Below, in pieces: positions 16,503 to 25,384 of a DNA stretch of 64,000 bases. Below the pieces are notes generated by a model. It was not told the origin of the DNA, searched no databases, and saw only the letters and a list, made by a program, of their open reading frames with translations. Source of the stretch: Fischerella sp. CENA71 (lineage in GTDB: Bacteria > Cyanobacteriota > Cyanobacteriia > Cyanobacteriales > Nostocaceae); contig JANBVI010000066.1 in the NCBI GenBank assembly GCA_024239075.1, positions 21,600 through 85,599 of the forward strand, in the 5' to 3' direction. The position numbers and the translations under genes are program-made. Each line of letters starts with the position of its first letter. Position 1 is the stretch's first letter.

Positions 16503-16657
16503 ATTGTCTGGCATACAGATAGATTAATAAATTATTGTATGGCATATAGTTATTAAGAAATTAGGATTGTCTGCTCAATAAAATCTACTCCTCCGGTAGA
16601 CAATTGAATAGTATTAAAAAGTGTCTGGTAGAGATAAAATAACTGTCCGCCAGACAC
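16503..16657. repeat. second cluster of GTCTGGC-type repeats in a divergent promoter region
   Basis: Copies are ATTGTCTGGCATA (16503), ATTGTATGGCATA (16533), ATTGTCTGCTCA (16566), CGGTAGACAAT (reverse, ~16604), GTGTCTGGTAGA (16621) and CTGTCCGCCAGACAC (~16643). Spacings are 20-40 bp. The motif equals that at 7953-8107. The cluster lies between the leftward secreted genes (start 16320) and the rightward nuclease gene (16730), so one protein could control both and the partition block. Confidence 0.65.
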
Positions 16658-16729
16658 ATGAAAATAAGGAAAGTTAGAAAATCAAAATTACTGGGCAAAC
16701 TAATCAAAGTATCACAGCCCTGATATTCA

Positions 16730-17329
16730 ATGCTAAAAAAGCTCCTCAATAGCCCAGTGTTCTTACTTGCCTCTATAGCAATCATTGCTCTGGCTGCGGC
16801 ACATTCCCCCAAAACTAAATCAGTTGTAGAAGCGGCGGCGGATTCCACATCACCCCGCGCAATTTCTATGTCTGAACAGTGGTCAGTGGTATCGGTTGCT
16901 GATGGGGACACCATCACAGTTAAACGCGATGCTGAAACTAAAAAAATCCGGTTTTGTGGGATAGATACAGTCGAGAAGCAACAAAAGCTGGGGCCACAAG
17001 CCAAGTCTTATCTGCAATCTCTTATTGACAAAGGAAATGGCACTGTTATAGTTATTCCCATCGAACAAGATAGGTATGGGAGAACCGTTGCTGAGGTGTT
17101 TGTAAAGCCGCGACCGGGAACGCCAGGATATCAGAGCGAAGAAGAGATATTTTTAAACGGTGAAATGGTTAGGGCTGGATTTGCCCGACACTATACTCGC
17201 TACAGTGGTAACTGTCCAAATAAGGAAGTGATAGAACAGTCTGAGCTTCGGGCGATCAAAAACCGCGCTGGGTTTTGGAGCGACCCCAACGCAGTACCTC
17301 CTTGGGAATTTAGAAAGCGAGGGCGTTAA
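16730..17329 (+). CDS. secreted thermonuclease (SNase-like), 199 aa
   Basis: An N-terminal hydrophobic segment (LLNSPVFLLASIAIIALAAA) exports or anchors the protein. The SNase fold follows: VADGDTITV (metal-binding Asp), IRFCGIDTVE (Arg/Asp/Glu of the active site), GPQAKSYL and EQDRYGRTVAEVF with the second catalytic Arg. It would cleave extracellular DNA or RNA in a calcium-dependent way. On plasmids such nucleases occur with conjugation genes. Here it sits behind the repeat cluster shared with the HTH gene, suggesting co-regulation with the partition/envelope block. Confidence 0.9.
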   Translation: MLKKLLNSPVFLLASIAIIALAAAHSPKTKSVVEAAADSTSPRAISMSEQWSVVSVADGDTITVKRDAETKKIRFCGIDTVEKQQKLGPQAKSYLQSLIDKGNGTVIVIPIEQDRYGRTVAEVFVKPRPGTPGYQSEEEIFLNGEMVRAGFARHYTRYSGNCPNKEVIEQSELRAIKNRAGFWSDPNAVPPWEFRKRGR

Positions 17330-17534
17330 AACGGCTAGAGGGCTGAGGAGATAGCGATCGCATCTAAAGGTGTGGTCAAATCCGAATCTGGAAAAGCCTT
17401 GGAATTATCGCAAGCGTTATCGCTGACCCTTAATGAAGTGCGATCGCACCTGTTGAATTTACCAGCTGCTTTGAGGCAGTATTGGGGAAAGTAGTTTAGT
17501 TGGTTGTGGGGCGATCGCCCATCCTTAACAAAAC

Positions 17535-17741
17535 CTAACCATGCCGCATTGATTGCGGTTTAGAAACAGCAATTTCCTCAACTCGTAGCAGCAACCTATT
17601 CCCCTGCTCATCTCTGCACTCAAAGAACATGCCCAAGCTGCGGCTATCCGCAGTACCGCGAATTGTAACCCGCCTGCCATACTGCGGCATCCTATGTTCT
17701 ATTATGTAAACCTTCTGCCCAATTCTAAAGGTAGTTGCCAT
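17535..17741 (-). CDS. small hypothetical protein with KOW/SH3-like fold, 68 aa
   Basis: The sequence begins MATTFRIGQKVYIIEHRMP and continues RRVTIRGTADSRSLGMFFEC, then LLLRVEEIAV. This is a short all-beta protein of the kind seen as plasmid-borne modulators. No catalytic residues are seen. A 9-bp inverted repeat 15 bp before its start probably controls it. Confidence 0.6.
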   Translation of the reverse strand: MATTFRIGQKVYIIEHRMPQYGRRVTIRGTADSRSLGMFFECRDEQGNRLLLRVEEIAVSKPQSMRHG

Positions 17742-17755
17742 AGTGCAATTGTACT

Positions 17756-17780
17756 ATTGTACTAATTATAGTAGTACAAT
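17756..17780. promoter_or_regulatory. inverted repeat ATTGTACTA-N7-TAGTACAAT
   Basis: Two perfect 9-bp arms (17756-17764 and 17772-17780) lie just upstream of the leftward gene starting at 17741. The unit TTGTACTA also occurs once more next to it (GCAATTGTACTA, ~17746-17756). This looks like an operator for a dimeric repressor. Confidence 0.55.
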
Positions 17781-17874
17781 AGGCAGGAGAATGGGGGCGA
17801 TCGCCCAATCCAAAAAGCTAGGTGTATAAGCTGGTAACTACCACTTGAGACTACAGAAAAGTACACTGATAAGT

Positions 17875-18078
17875 TTAAGCTGTTTTGCTGTTAGGTAAAT
17901 TAGGAGATTCTGAATATGGTGGATCTACTAAACACTTTTGGGGAGTGCTTCCCATAGTTATGCGTAGTAAATGAGGAATTTCAAGAGTAATTGTGCCTTC
18001 AAACCCTACCAACATAGCAGCGAGAGTAGTTAGTATTACAAAGTACAAAAAATGGAATATTCGGCTTCTAGAATTCAT
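17875..18078 (-). CDS. small membrane protein, 67 aa
   Basis: I start at the ATG at 18078 because AAGGAC lies 8 bp before it; the frame is open 12 codons further. Residues ~7-27 (FHFLYFVILTTLAAMLVGFE) form one transmembrane helix. The remainder (LEIPHLLRITMGSTPQKCLVDPP) is soluble. The family is unknown. Confidence 0.5.
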   Translation of the reverse strand: MNSRSRIFHFLYFVILTTLAAMLVGFEGTITLEIPHLLRITMGSTPQKCLVDPPYSESPNLPNSKTA

Positions 18079-18732
18079 GTTGAAGTCCTTTAGTGTGTGT
18101 TGATAGAATCTCAAAATCCTATATTTTTCTTTGGAGATGAAGCCGATAAAAATAAATACTATCTTTTAGTAACCTTTTACTCCGTACTAGTACTATGTTT
18201 CGTGCTAAAGTTAGTATCTAAGCAAAAAAGTACGGCTTGAATCTCAAAGAGTTAAAATATAGGTTTAGGGTTTTTATTTTGATTTACCCATCTAGTTTTA
18301 GCTCTGATTGCGTTGTGTTTATCTACTTAAGTTGCTGATTTACAGAGTCGCGCCATTTTAACCAACTATTTAGCACTTCGCAACACGTCAATCAGAACTA
18401 TCTAGATCAGGTAATACATAGCAATAACTTAAGTCTTAGCCCGTTTACAATGTATTAGGAAAAAATCTGTTGTCAAGAATGTAGCTTGTGTGGTGGTATG
18501 CGATCGCATCAGTCCAAATCAAAGATTGAGATAACACTGCGTCTTCCAATGCCCCTAATGATTCGAGATCGCGTCTTTGTTTTATTCGGACTTTCTGCGC
18601 CAGAACTTTGTCTAATTGGTTAATGCATAGGTTCTGAGATTTTTAGATTAGAATTTTTTCCCTACAAATTAATTATTTAAAAAATGAAGAGGTAGAAAAT
18701 CAGGATACTTTCTTTTCATAGGCATTCTGTAG
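18079..18732. other. 650-bp stretch without recognised gene
   Basis: AT-rich DNA with one HIP1 site (~18499). It should hold the promoter of the gene starting at 18078. I see no convincing open frame, RNA or repeat in it. Confidence 0.5.
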
Positions 18733-19314
18733 CTACATACCTATAGGTCGGAAAAATGTTACTCGCAGAGCTTCTAGTGCGCGTTGACCTCGCTTGCGTA
18801 AAGTCTGCACCTGTACTAATTCACCTCTTGTGGCAAAAATTTGGGCAATTTCTTCCCAACTGAGGGATTGAAAATATCGCATTTTCAAAATTTCTTGGTA
18901 GCTAGGATTCAATAATTTCAATGCTTCATGTAACTCAGTGTAATTTTCCTCATATTCCGAACCGACTACAGTAACATCACCAGTGTACATAACCGGCTCT
19001 AAGGTAGTATTGTCACTAACCAGACTGTATCGCTTCTCAATCCGGCTAAGTTCATAGATAAAATTCAGCCCGGTTCTACGTACCCAGGCTTCTAAGTTGT
19101 AAATTTTCTTGCCTAGCTTAATTGCACAATCTAAGCGGCATATAACCTCCGCCATCACTTCCGCAGGCTGATAATATTTCAAAAGACCAAACTGGTGCAG
19201 GCGTATGAAAAAGTAATTGTGCATACGCTTGTAAAAAATCTTCTGTCTCAATTGTGGAAAATGACTCACTAGGATAGATGAGTATCCTAAATTTCTATTT
19301 ACAAAATCGGTCAT
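18733..19314 (-). CDS. sigma-70-family (ECF-like) RNA polymerase sigma factor, 193 aa
   Basis: The C-terminus is a clear sigma region 4: LKLLNPSYQEILKMRYFQSL followed by SWEEIAQIFATRGELVQVQT and LRKRGQRALEAL. The N-terminal 110 residues correspond to region 2 in a divergent form (MAEVICRLDCAIKLGKKIYN followed by LEAWVRRTGLNFIYEL). It would direct RNA polymerase to a small promoter set. No anti-sigma gene is adjacent. Cyanobacteria of this group carry similar sigma factors beside CHAT and DUF1822 genes, and such a group lies at 50-55.7 kb in this window. Confidence 0.8.
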   Translation of the reverse strand: MTDFVNRNLGYSSILVSHFPQLRQKIFYKRMHNYFFIRLHQFGLLKYYQPAEVMAEVICRLDCAIKLGKKIYNLEAWVRRTGLNFIYELSRIEKRYSLVSDNTTLEPVMYTGDVTVVGSEYEENYTELHEALKLLNPSYQEILKMRYFQSLSWEEIAQIFATRGELVQVQTLRKRGQRALEALRVTFFRPIGM

Positions 19315-20179
19315 GTTCAGAGTCCCCCAAAATACAATCTTGTATTAAGCTTGTAGTATAAAAAATAGAAACAAATAACCGAGCAAACATTGATTTTTGA
19401 ATTTGAAAATCTAATTTTGGCTGTATTTGTTGTAGCTGAACAGTCAAGCCAAGCTCCACTTCTTTTGCGCTTTCTGCCTCTTGAAAGTTACAGGAGCTTG
19501 AAAAACCAGCCCAATCTACAAAAAACTCTCAAAACTTCTGTGTATCCCCCTTTGCCGTCCCTACTATAAAGAAATGATGTTTTGTCTATTGATGTGACTG
19601 CTATTTAGCTGACAGTATTTACATAAAAATACGAGTGTTTTTAAATACTAAAACCTTCTAAGTTAGGTCACTTAGAAGGTTTTTGACAAAGTATTGTAGT
19701 TAATTTTTAGCAGATGATTGTTTTTAAGTTATTACGATGTATTCCCAAGCAATGACTGTGGTCGCGAATTTCTCACAAGCGGTGCGATCGCTATTACCCA
19801 AACCTTTATCGAGCTTAGATTTTGAGTGTTTTAGACACTACACCAATCATAACAGTATGTGAACGGGGTATTTTATCTCAAGTCTAAGTGGCATAAGCGT
19901 TTTGGGCTGGTCGTTTAAATTTTTGTGATAAATCCGGGTGGTGAGTATTGCAAATCTAAGATATGAATTACTGATAGTCTTGGTGTTATCGAAACAGGAA
20001 AGTAAGAAGTGTGAGAAAGCGATATATTGCGTTTTAATGGTGGATTTGCAATCGATTGTTTATACATCTCCTCCTTTACATTTGTATAAAAAATTTAGGT
20101 GATTTACTATTTTTTTGAAACTCTTTACATTGTTCAGGTAGGGCGATAGTGTTTGAGAGATTCATCTTGCATATTAAGG
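19315..20179. other. 865-bp intergenic stretch with a strong terminator hairpin
   Basis: No gene is seen. The notable element is the perfect hairpin at 19653-19680. The promoter-like pair TTGATG (~19590) and CAGTAT (~19612) lies upstream of it, so a very short transcript is possible. The rest is AT-rich with one HIP1-like site near 19783. Confidence 0.45.
19653..19684 (+). terminator. rho-independent terminator (10-bp perfect stem)
   Basis: ACCTTCTAAG (19653-19662) pairs perfectly with CTTAGAAGGT (19671-19680) over an 8-nt loop and is followed by TTTT. Preceding As make it weakly bidirectional. No gene on either strand ends here, so it may end a small RNA. Confidence 0.7.
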
Positions 20180-20683
20180 CTATATTAGATTTTTTATAGA
20201 CTCAAGAGTTTGAAAGTGTTTCCATGTGTCCTCCTCAAACTGCAAAATAGTTTTTTCATCAATTTGAAAATTTTGATTAACAATTTTTAATTCACTAAGG
20301 GTACGCTCATCAACCTCATTTATCCAATAATTGAGAGCATCATCAAATTCAGCTAATTCTAAAATTTTCAACATACATTTTGCTTGACTATCGTTTAGTC
20401 TTGGCAAGGATGATAGTTGAAGATATAAACGGGCTATCTCTATAAGCCAATAGTCATCATAGCTTTTTCTTTCTTCTGCTATATCATCCCATTTATTCTC
20501 GTTAATTAAATCTTCTTTTATCTCTGCATAAACTTTTTGATTCAAATCTTTGCGTAAGTATTGACGTGATATAGGTGAAAGCACGCGGATAATTTCTGTT
20601 TCCTTGAAATCTTGTTTAGCGTGCAAGTCCATAGACTTCTTATTCATAGTAAACGCCTGCTCCAAAATAGGACATAGTTTCAC
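20180..20683 (-). CDS. hypothetical helical protein, 167 aa
   Basis: The sequence is rich in Glu, Lys, Asn and Ile and nearly all helical (KIYAE-type and DDYWLIEIARLYLQLSSL segments). No family is recognised. A second Met at codon 13 is an alternative start. It stands alone between long AT-rich stretches, and the base composition fits its AT-rich surroundings. Confidence 0.6.
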   Translation of the reverse strand: MKLCPILEQAFTMNKKSMDLHAKQDFKETEIIRVLSPISRQYLRKDLNQKVYAEIKEDLINENKWDDIAEERKSYDDYWLIEIARLYLQLSSLPRLNDSQAKCMLKILELAEFDDALNYWINEVDERTLSELKIVNQNFQIDEKTILQFEEDTWKHFQTLESIKNLI

Positions 20684-21188
20684 ATAAGACTTTTTGCAAT
20701 AGTCATATTCAGAAGAACAAAACTAGAGACAAGAAAAAATAGACGAAATACTCAACTCCTCTGTCCACAATCTTCATATTTTGGGCTATGTGTCCTTGCT
20801 AGTTGCCTCTTGTTTTATGTACTAAAAGATAATGAAATTAATAAATAAAGTGTGACGTGATCTAAATTACAACTTTAATTTTTTATAACAAAATGTATTT
20901 TTTTATACTTTTATATATAAAGTGACTATTTCATGGTTCTCTAGAGCTAGGCTATACAGGGTGATAGACAATGCACTACTTACTTTTAAGGAACAATTCT
21001 ACGTAATTTACCTGCATTAATAGCTACATATAAACGTATTTATGTATTAATTTTACTTGTCAAAAAATAATGGTTCTTCAGTAGTTATTAGATATAGCTT
21101 TTAGTTAATTTTTAAGGAAAAGGTGCTCGCTTGTAGTGTCAGCATTAACTGGACTTTTGGGAGCGATCGCCCAATTAATTTTTTTGTT
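20684..21188. other. 505-bp AT-rich intergenic stretch
   Basis: Very AT-rich DNA without a convincing open frame, between the leftward gene at 20180-20683 and the end of the leftward operon at 21189. Apart from an HIP1 site near 21164 I see no structure. Confidence 0.5.
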
Positions 21189-21776
21189 CTACGCCGAGCT
21201 TCCGCTTTCTCCTTGAATTACAGCAGCTGTAATTAAATGTGCCAAACGTAAAGCCTCTGGTACTTTGCCGCAGTCAGTTAAGCGTTGAAGCACCTTGGCT
21301 ACCACTGTAGGTTCTTCACCACTGACTTGGAAGAAAAAAGGTGAATAATCATAAATCGTACCCGCAAGCTGCAAAAGTTTCTGTCGCCGTTGAAAGTCTG
21401 GTAGACGACTCATAGCTTCATGGACAGCAACTAAATCAGGTTGGCGGCGCATCAAGGCAACGCAGGGTAATTGCAGGCGATCAGCTAATTCTGGAAGATT
21501 GACCAAATTAAACCCACCAAACCCAATTCCATCTAGTAACAAGATATGTAATTGTGGTAGAAATTTTCTTCCAATCAACAACTTGCAGATTACTTCTGTT
21601 GCATCTAATCCATCTTGTTGTACATGTCCCCACACCATACCTTCAAATCGTGTTCCTGCACACACCACCCCAGCGATGGATACATTGCCGCCAGCACCCC
21701 GAATGAAAGGGGCATCATCGAAACCGATCACACGAATAGTACGATTGAGTTTAAGTAAAGATTCGAGTTTCATCAA
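21189..21776 (-). CDS. DUF99-family protein (endonuclease dU type), 195 aa
   Basis: The family signature is clear: IRVIGFDDAPF at the N-terminus, AGVVCAGTRFEGMVWG, a DG(L)DATEVI segment, and LLLDGIGFGGFNLV near residue 85. DUF99 is related to endonuclease V-like folds and is named endonuclease dU in domain databases, though activity is unproven. The acidic residues D20, D21, D55 and D81 could bind metal. It is the last gene of a leftward operon headed by unknown genes and the Sak4-like ATPase, pointing to a DNA-processing role. Confidence 0.82.
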   Translation of the reverse strand: MMKLESLLKLNRTIRVIGFDDAPFIRGAGGNVSIAGVVCAGTRFEGMVWGHVQQDGLDATEVICKLLIGRKFLPQLHILLLDGIGFGGFNLVNLPELADRLQLPCVALMRRQPDLVAVHEAMSRLPDFQRRQKLLQLAGTIYDYSPFFFQVSGEEPTVVAKVLQRLTDCGKVPEALRLAHLITAAVIQGESGSSA

Positions 21777-21791
21777 GCTGTTGTTTGGTGG

Positions 21792-22076
21792 TTAAAGCGG
21801 CATTTCGTCAATGCGCTTGACCCTAATAATTAGCTCACCTCCAAGGAGTTCAACTAGCTTTTTTACGGTTTCAAACCTTGCTTGCTCAGGATTGCGGACA
21901 GCTCTTCTGATGTTAGTGCTGAATTTTTTGGCAAGTTCAGCTGGGCTGAGGTCTGGATATTCAAGCTTGCCATATTCAACAGCTAGCTGGTAGTATGACC
22001 AGCCCTTTTTTTCCATCAATTGTTCAAGTGCGTTTTTTTGCTCTGTTGGTGGCTCAGACACGAGAATAGTTAACAT
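21792..22076 (-). CDS. HTH-type (XRE-like) regulator, 94 aa
   Basis: An N-terminal tail is followed by a helical region NALEQLMEKKGWSYYQLAVE then LSPAELAKKFSTNIRRAVRN. The C-terminal segment KKLVELLGGELIIRVKR is typical of XRE/HipB-like antitoxins and phage regulators. No toxin partner is adjacent. It lies 15 bp before the DUF99 gene, in one transcript. Confidence 0.65.
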   Translation of the reverse strand: MLTILVSEPPTEQKNALEQLMEKKGWSYYQLAVEYGKLEYPDLSPAELAKKFSTNIRRAVRNPEQARFETVKKLVELLGGELIIRVKRIDEMPL

Positions 22077-22140
22077 ATAGTTTAAAAATAAGCTTTTCTA
22101 TTTTAGATGAGCAGCTGCTCACAACAGCTGCTCGTGTGAT

Positions 22141-22956
22141 TTAAAAGGGTTCTTTAAGTTGCATGACTCGCTCTACCCAGGCGGGTGCTTTTTTGCCATT
22201 ACTAGGGGATAACTTGTTAAATTCCTCCTGCAATTGTTGTGGTGTAATGTCTGGTAATTGAGTTACAGCCCAAGCGATCGCATCCTCTTCTGATTTCCAC
22301 AACATCCACACTTCGCCCATCCAAGCACGTAGCTGGTAAGCAAAATCTTTACCTGGTTTGTGCCATGAGGTATCTTGCAGAGAAGGACAACGAGACTTAG
22401 AGATATAAAGAATGTGGTCGGCCGAAAGTTCACCAGCAATATCAAATTCATACTCGATACCGCTTGTTTGAATGGGGGCTGTACCAATTTTTTTGGGCTG
22501 CATTTTGCCGTTTACTGGTGTCGTGTCCCATTCAGTTTTGCTCCGCATAGTGGCGATGATGTGGGCGTTACTCTTAACGATGGTGTCGATTAACTTTCGC
22601 TCTAGTGGTCGTACATCTTTCCAAGCAGAGAAACTGTTTTTGGCTTGGTCAACTAATTCAAGTTCGGCATACCAGGCATGAGTTAGAGAATCAATGATGA
22701 TAACTTCATAGCCTTCATACTCTGCTGTTTCAATTGCTTCGATATATTTGCTGGGGTGGTGTTGGTCAAGTTCGCAGACATCGAAGTTAAATAAATCAGC
22801 GTAACGAGATGCTGAACCGCGTTCGGTGTCTATTACAGCAATTCTCTTGCCTAGATGGGATGCCAGGGCAAGGGATGAGAAAGTTTTGCCACTACCAGCA
22901 GCACCACTAAGGGATAAGCGGACTCTGATTTGAGATTTAGTTGCTTTTTTAAACAT
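22141..22956 (-). CDS. Sak4-like recombination/AAA ATPase, 271 aa
   Basis: A RecA-fold protein with Walker A GAAGSGKT at 18-25, the IDTERGSASRY segment at ~43-53 and Walker B VIIIDSLTHAW at ~85-95. It continues with IIATMRSKTEW, as in phage nucleotide-binding/AAA_24 (Sak4-type) proteins that promote single-strand annealing. The C-terminus has a LRAWMGEVWMLWKSEEDAIA helix. Such proteins repair or recombine phage and plasmid DNA. It lies in a leftward operon with an XRE-like regulator and a DUF99 protein. Confidence 0.82.
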   Translation of the reverse strand: MFKKATKSQIRVRLSLSGAAGSGKTFSSLALASHLGKRIAVIDTERGSASRYADLFNFDVCELDQHHPSKYIEAIETAEYEGYEVIIIDSLTHAWYAELELVDQAKNSFSAWKDVRPLERKLIDTIVKSNAHIIATMRSKTEWDTTPVNGKMQPKKIGTAPIQTSGIEYEFDIAGELSADHILYISKSRCPSLQDTSWHKPGKDFAYQLRAWMGEVWMLWKSEEDAIAWAVTQLPDITPQQLQEEFNKLSPSNGKKAPAWVERVMQLKEPF

Positions 22957-23002
22957 GGTTTTTCATTACCCCAGCGTAATTAGGCTGGGGTGCTACTGGT
23001 TT

Positions 23003-23221
23003 TTAGAAGTGGTCAAAAGTTACGGGTGCTGGACTAAAGCCAATCTCTAGCTGATAGTCGCGGTCATGCCAGCCAAGGGAGTACCAGAAGTTATCAAGGT
23101 ACTGCGGTGGTAGCCCATAGCTGCGATCGCTCTCTCCTATATCAAACCAGTAGATAATTTCGTAGTCTCGCTGTTCTTGCAGTTCTGCAATCTCTCGGTC
23201 AATGTCTGCAATATTGTACAT
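23003..23221 (-). CDS. small acidic aromatic-rich protein, 72 aa
   Basis: The sequence has an N-terminal coiled segment (IDREIAELQEQRDYEI) and a Tyr/Trp/Asp-rich remainder (YWFDIGESDRSYGLPP, FWYSLGWHDRDY). The family is not known. Small acidic aromatic proteins of plasmids and phages can mimic DNA, but that is conjecture. It is part of the leftward operon. Confidence 0.55.
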   Translation of the reverse strand: MYNIADIDREIAELQEQRDYEIIYWFDIGESDRSYGLPPQYLDNFWYSLGWHDRDYQLEIGFSPAPVTFDHF

Positions 23222-23343
23222 TTGATTTACCTCATGTTGTTTTTGGGGTAGCCGAGGGGGAAATCTTTGGTCGGATGGCTCCCCTCGGTTTTTGATAATG
23301 CCCTCGCTTAATGGCTGTGGGTTGGCAGCCAGTAATTAGTAAG

Positions 23344-23796
23344 TTAGTATTTTGTATTCATGGTTAAATTTAAGGTTAATTGTTTGCAGTGAATTTCTTT
23401 GCGATGTTCGCGCTCTATCAAATCAAAAGCGTAATGAAGATGATGTGTAAAAATCCTCCAATCTCTTGGAACATTTACATTAAGTGAATCTTGGATATCT
23501 GCGTAATTATCAAGTAATTTACCCAGTTCAATCATGTGTGAATAGGTATCAAAAGCTAGTTCGTTAAGTTGCTGTTTAATTCTGCGTTTGGTACTGGCTT
23601 TTGCTTCTATCCAAAAAATGCTATTTCTCACTTCTAGATATTGTTGAGATAATGCGATCGCTATTTCTAAATGCTCCTTTGCAACTGCTAATTGTGAATA
23701 TTTGGGAAAATAATTGAGGGATACTGATAAAGCACAATAAGCTGCTTGCATATTTGTTTTAGTGCCGATTAAAAATGTAGGTTTCTTTATATCCAA
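23344..23796 (-). CDS. hypothetical helical protein, 150 aa
   Basis: Almost entirely helical with conserved-looking KEHLEIAIALSQQYLEVRNS and HLHYAFDLIEREHRKEIH stretches. No domain is recognised. Its start overlaps the 3' end of the upstream gene by 38 bp, so translational coupling is likely. Confidence 0.6.
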   Translation of the reverse strand: MDIKKPTFLIGTKTNMQAAYCALSVSLNYFPKYSQLAVAKEHLEIAIALSQQYLEVRNSIFWIEAKASTKRRIKQQLNELAFDTYSHMIELGKLLDNYADIQDSLNVNVPRDWRIFTHHLHYAFDLIEREHRKEIHCKQLTLNLTMNTKY

Positions 23797-24511
23797 CTCC
23801 TACCGAATGGTACGAATCGATAAACCAATCACGAGCGATCGCACTCCAATCAATGTAAGATTCATTAATTCCGATTTCTTCCAACTTTTTTAGAGTGCCG
23901 CACTCATCCCACATTTGATAAACAAAATCTTCTTCATCTTCATACTTGCCCAAATAACGCTCTTGGAAATCTTCTAAACTAGCATCACTGCTGTAATATT
24001 GATAGTAAACAGCAAACGCTTTACCCTGTTCTTTTAATAAATTTGCTAGTTCTGAAACACGCTCTATATCTTCGCATTCATTAAGTTGAATACCTTGCCA
24101 ATTTTCATAATCATGTATCGCCCATTCTTCACACGATTCATCGTCTGCCACAGGCGACCAAGAAAGCATCCAATTAATATCTTCTTGAATTTTGTTACTG
24201 TCTTGGGTGGCATCAATCCAAAGTCCGTGTAAATGCCCGTTATTGTAAGCTGCCAAGCAAGCTACATATATTTTGGGTATATTTTCATCTGTGCATTCTC
24301 GTTCGTGTCTAGGGAATGGTAAACGGCATTTTAAACTGCTAACAATGGGAAAGCTGAAAGCAGGAAAACTTACCTGAGCTAATCCCACAGCTAATTCTAA
24401 GGCTCTAAAATCGATATTTCCAGAAATTAAAATGTTACCTAATCGCTCAACATTGTAAAGTTGTTCTGCCACGGCTAAGGCTTCTGTTTCTGATTGAAAA
24501 ATTAATTGCAT
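23759..24511 (-). CDS. hypothetical antirestriction-ArdA-like protein, 250 aa
   Basis: The sequence is strongly acidic. KIYVACLAAYNNGHLHGLWI near residue 83 resembles the start of ArdA antirestriction proteins (IYVADLAAYNNGILHG-type), and INWMLSWSPVADDESCEEWA with IHDYENW continues that pattern. FQERYLGKYEDEEDFV followed by YSVG(V)-type motifs near the end also fit ArdA. ArdA proteins mimic B-form DNA and block type I restriction enzymes when a plasmid enters a cell. The N-terminal ~80 residues are an extra region. It is found in the leftward operon on this accessory replicon. Confidence 0.72.
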   Translation of the reverse strand: MQLIFQSETEALAVAEQLYNVERLGNILISGNIDFRALELAVGLAQVSFPAFSFPIVSSLKCRLPFPRHERECTDENIPKIYVACLAAYNNGHLHGLWIDATQDSNKIQEDINWMLSWSPVADDESCEEWAIHDYENWQGIQLNECEDIERVSELANLLKEQGKAFAVYYQYYSSDASLEDFQERYLGKYEDEEDFVYQMWDECGTLKKLEEIGINESYIDWSAIARDWFIDSYHSVGVGYKETYIFNRH

Positions 24512-24620
24512 TGGTCGGATGCCTTTAAATTCTGAGAGAATGAATGAAGGGAAAGGAGCGATAATCTACTTTTGTTGGGGCGATCGCTCTGGTTGAAGAG
24601 AAAGCGACCGCAGTTTTGTT

Positions 24621-25325
24621 TTACCAATCTTCAGGGATTTCTTCTAAAAACTCTTTTTCATAGAAAGATTGTTTTGTTTCTTCTAAAAATCTTTCTCTGC
24701 GTTCTGTGAATTGATATTCATACTGCCGCTGTGTCTCTGCTCCGAGATACTTCCACGCTGCAAAGATATGTTTATCTGGTATTTGTCCCTGGGTAATGGG
24801 GTTTAACATCAGATGCTTTGTTGCAACCACATCCTGGTCAAATGCCTTTTGCAATCCACTGTAGGCATGACAAGTACAGGTGATTTCATATTGATATAGT
24901 TTTACTTCGTAAAAATCCCCAGTGTTGCCCATTGCAATTAATTCGTCCCAGTTGTCCCCCGGCTGCAACTTGTAGGGATCGGCTTTTTCCCAAGTTCTTT
25001 TAATTAAGGTATCAACGTAATCAACCTTAGAAATAAAGCGAGAAATACCACGAATTTTAATAGTTTCTCCGCGCTTCTCAATCTTGTTGGGAATGTGGAG
25101 ATAAACAAAGTGTTTATAAACATCAATGGTGGCGTAATCAATTCCCATTTTTATTTGCTCTGGCAACCATCCCCACTTTTGCAGTAAAGCTTTGGTATTT
25201 TCTAGACTGTAAATATGTCGCAGTGCGTAATTTTCGCGGCTGTTTTCGTGCAATAAAGACTTGTGAAAATTAGAATAACTGTAGTTAGTCCGAGTATGTG
25301 CTTTTGCTGAAAAATTGTTTGTCAT
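24621..25325 (-). CDS. hypothetical protein with SWIM-like CxCH element, 234 aa
   Basis: The protein contains ITCTCHAYSGLQKAFDQDVV then ATKHLM, a spacing reminiscent of a SWIM zinc-binding site (CxC followed by H), though the third Cys is missing. The C-terminus is a basic/acidic helix (YQFTERRERFLEETKQ). The family is unknown. It starts with a fair ribosome site (AGAGGATAATAACC) before the ATG. Confidence 0.55.
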   Translation of the reverse strand: MTNNFSAKAHTRTNYSYSNFHKSLLHENSRENYALRHIYSLENTKALLQKWGWLPEQIKMGIDYATIDVYKHFVYLHIPNKIEKRGETIKIRGISRFISKVDYVDTLIKRTWEKADPYKLQPGDNWDELIAMGNTGDFYEVKLYQYEITCTCHAYSGLQKAFDQDVVATKHLMLNPITQGQIPDKHIFAAWKYLGAETQRQYEYQFTERRERFLEETKQSFYEKEFLEEIPEDW

Positions 25326-25384
25326 GGTTATTATCCTCTTTTAAACTGTTTTTTTAGTCCCGGATAAACCGGGGAACTAATTAT

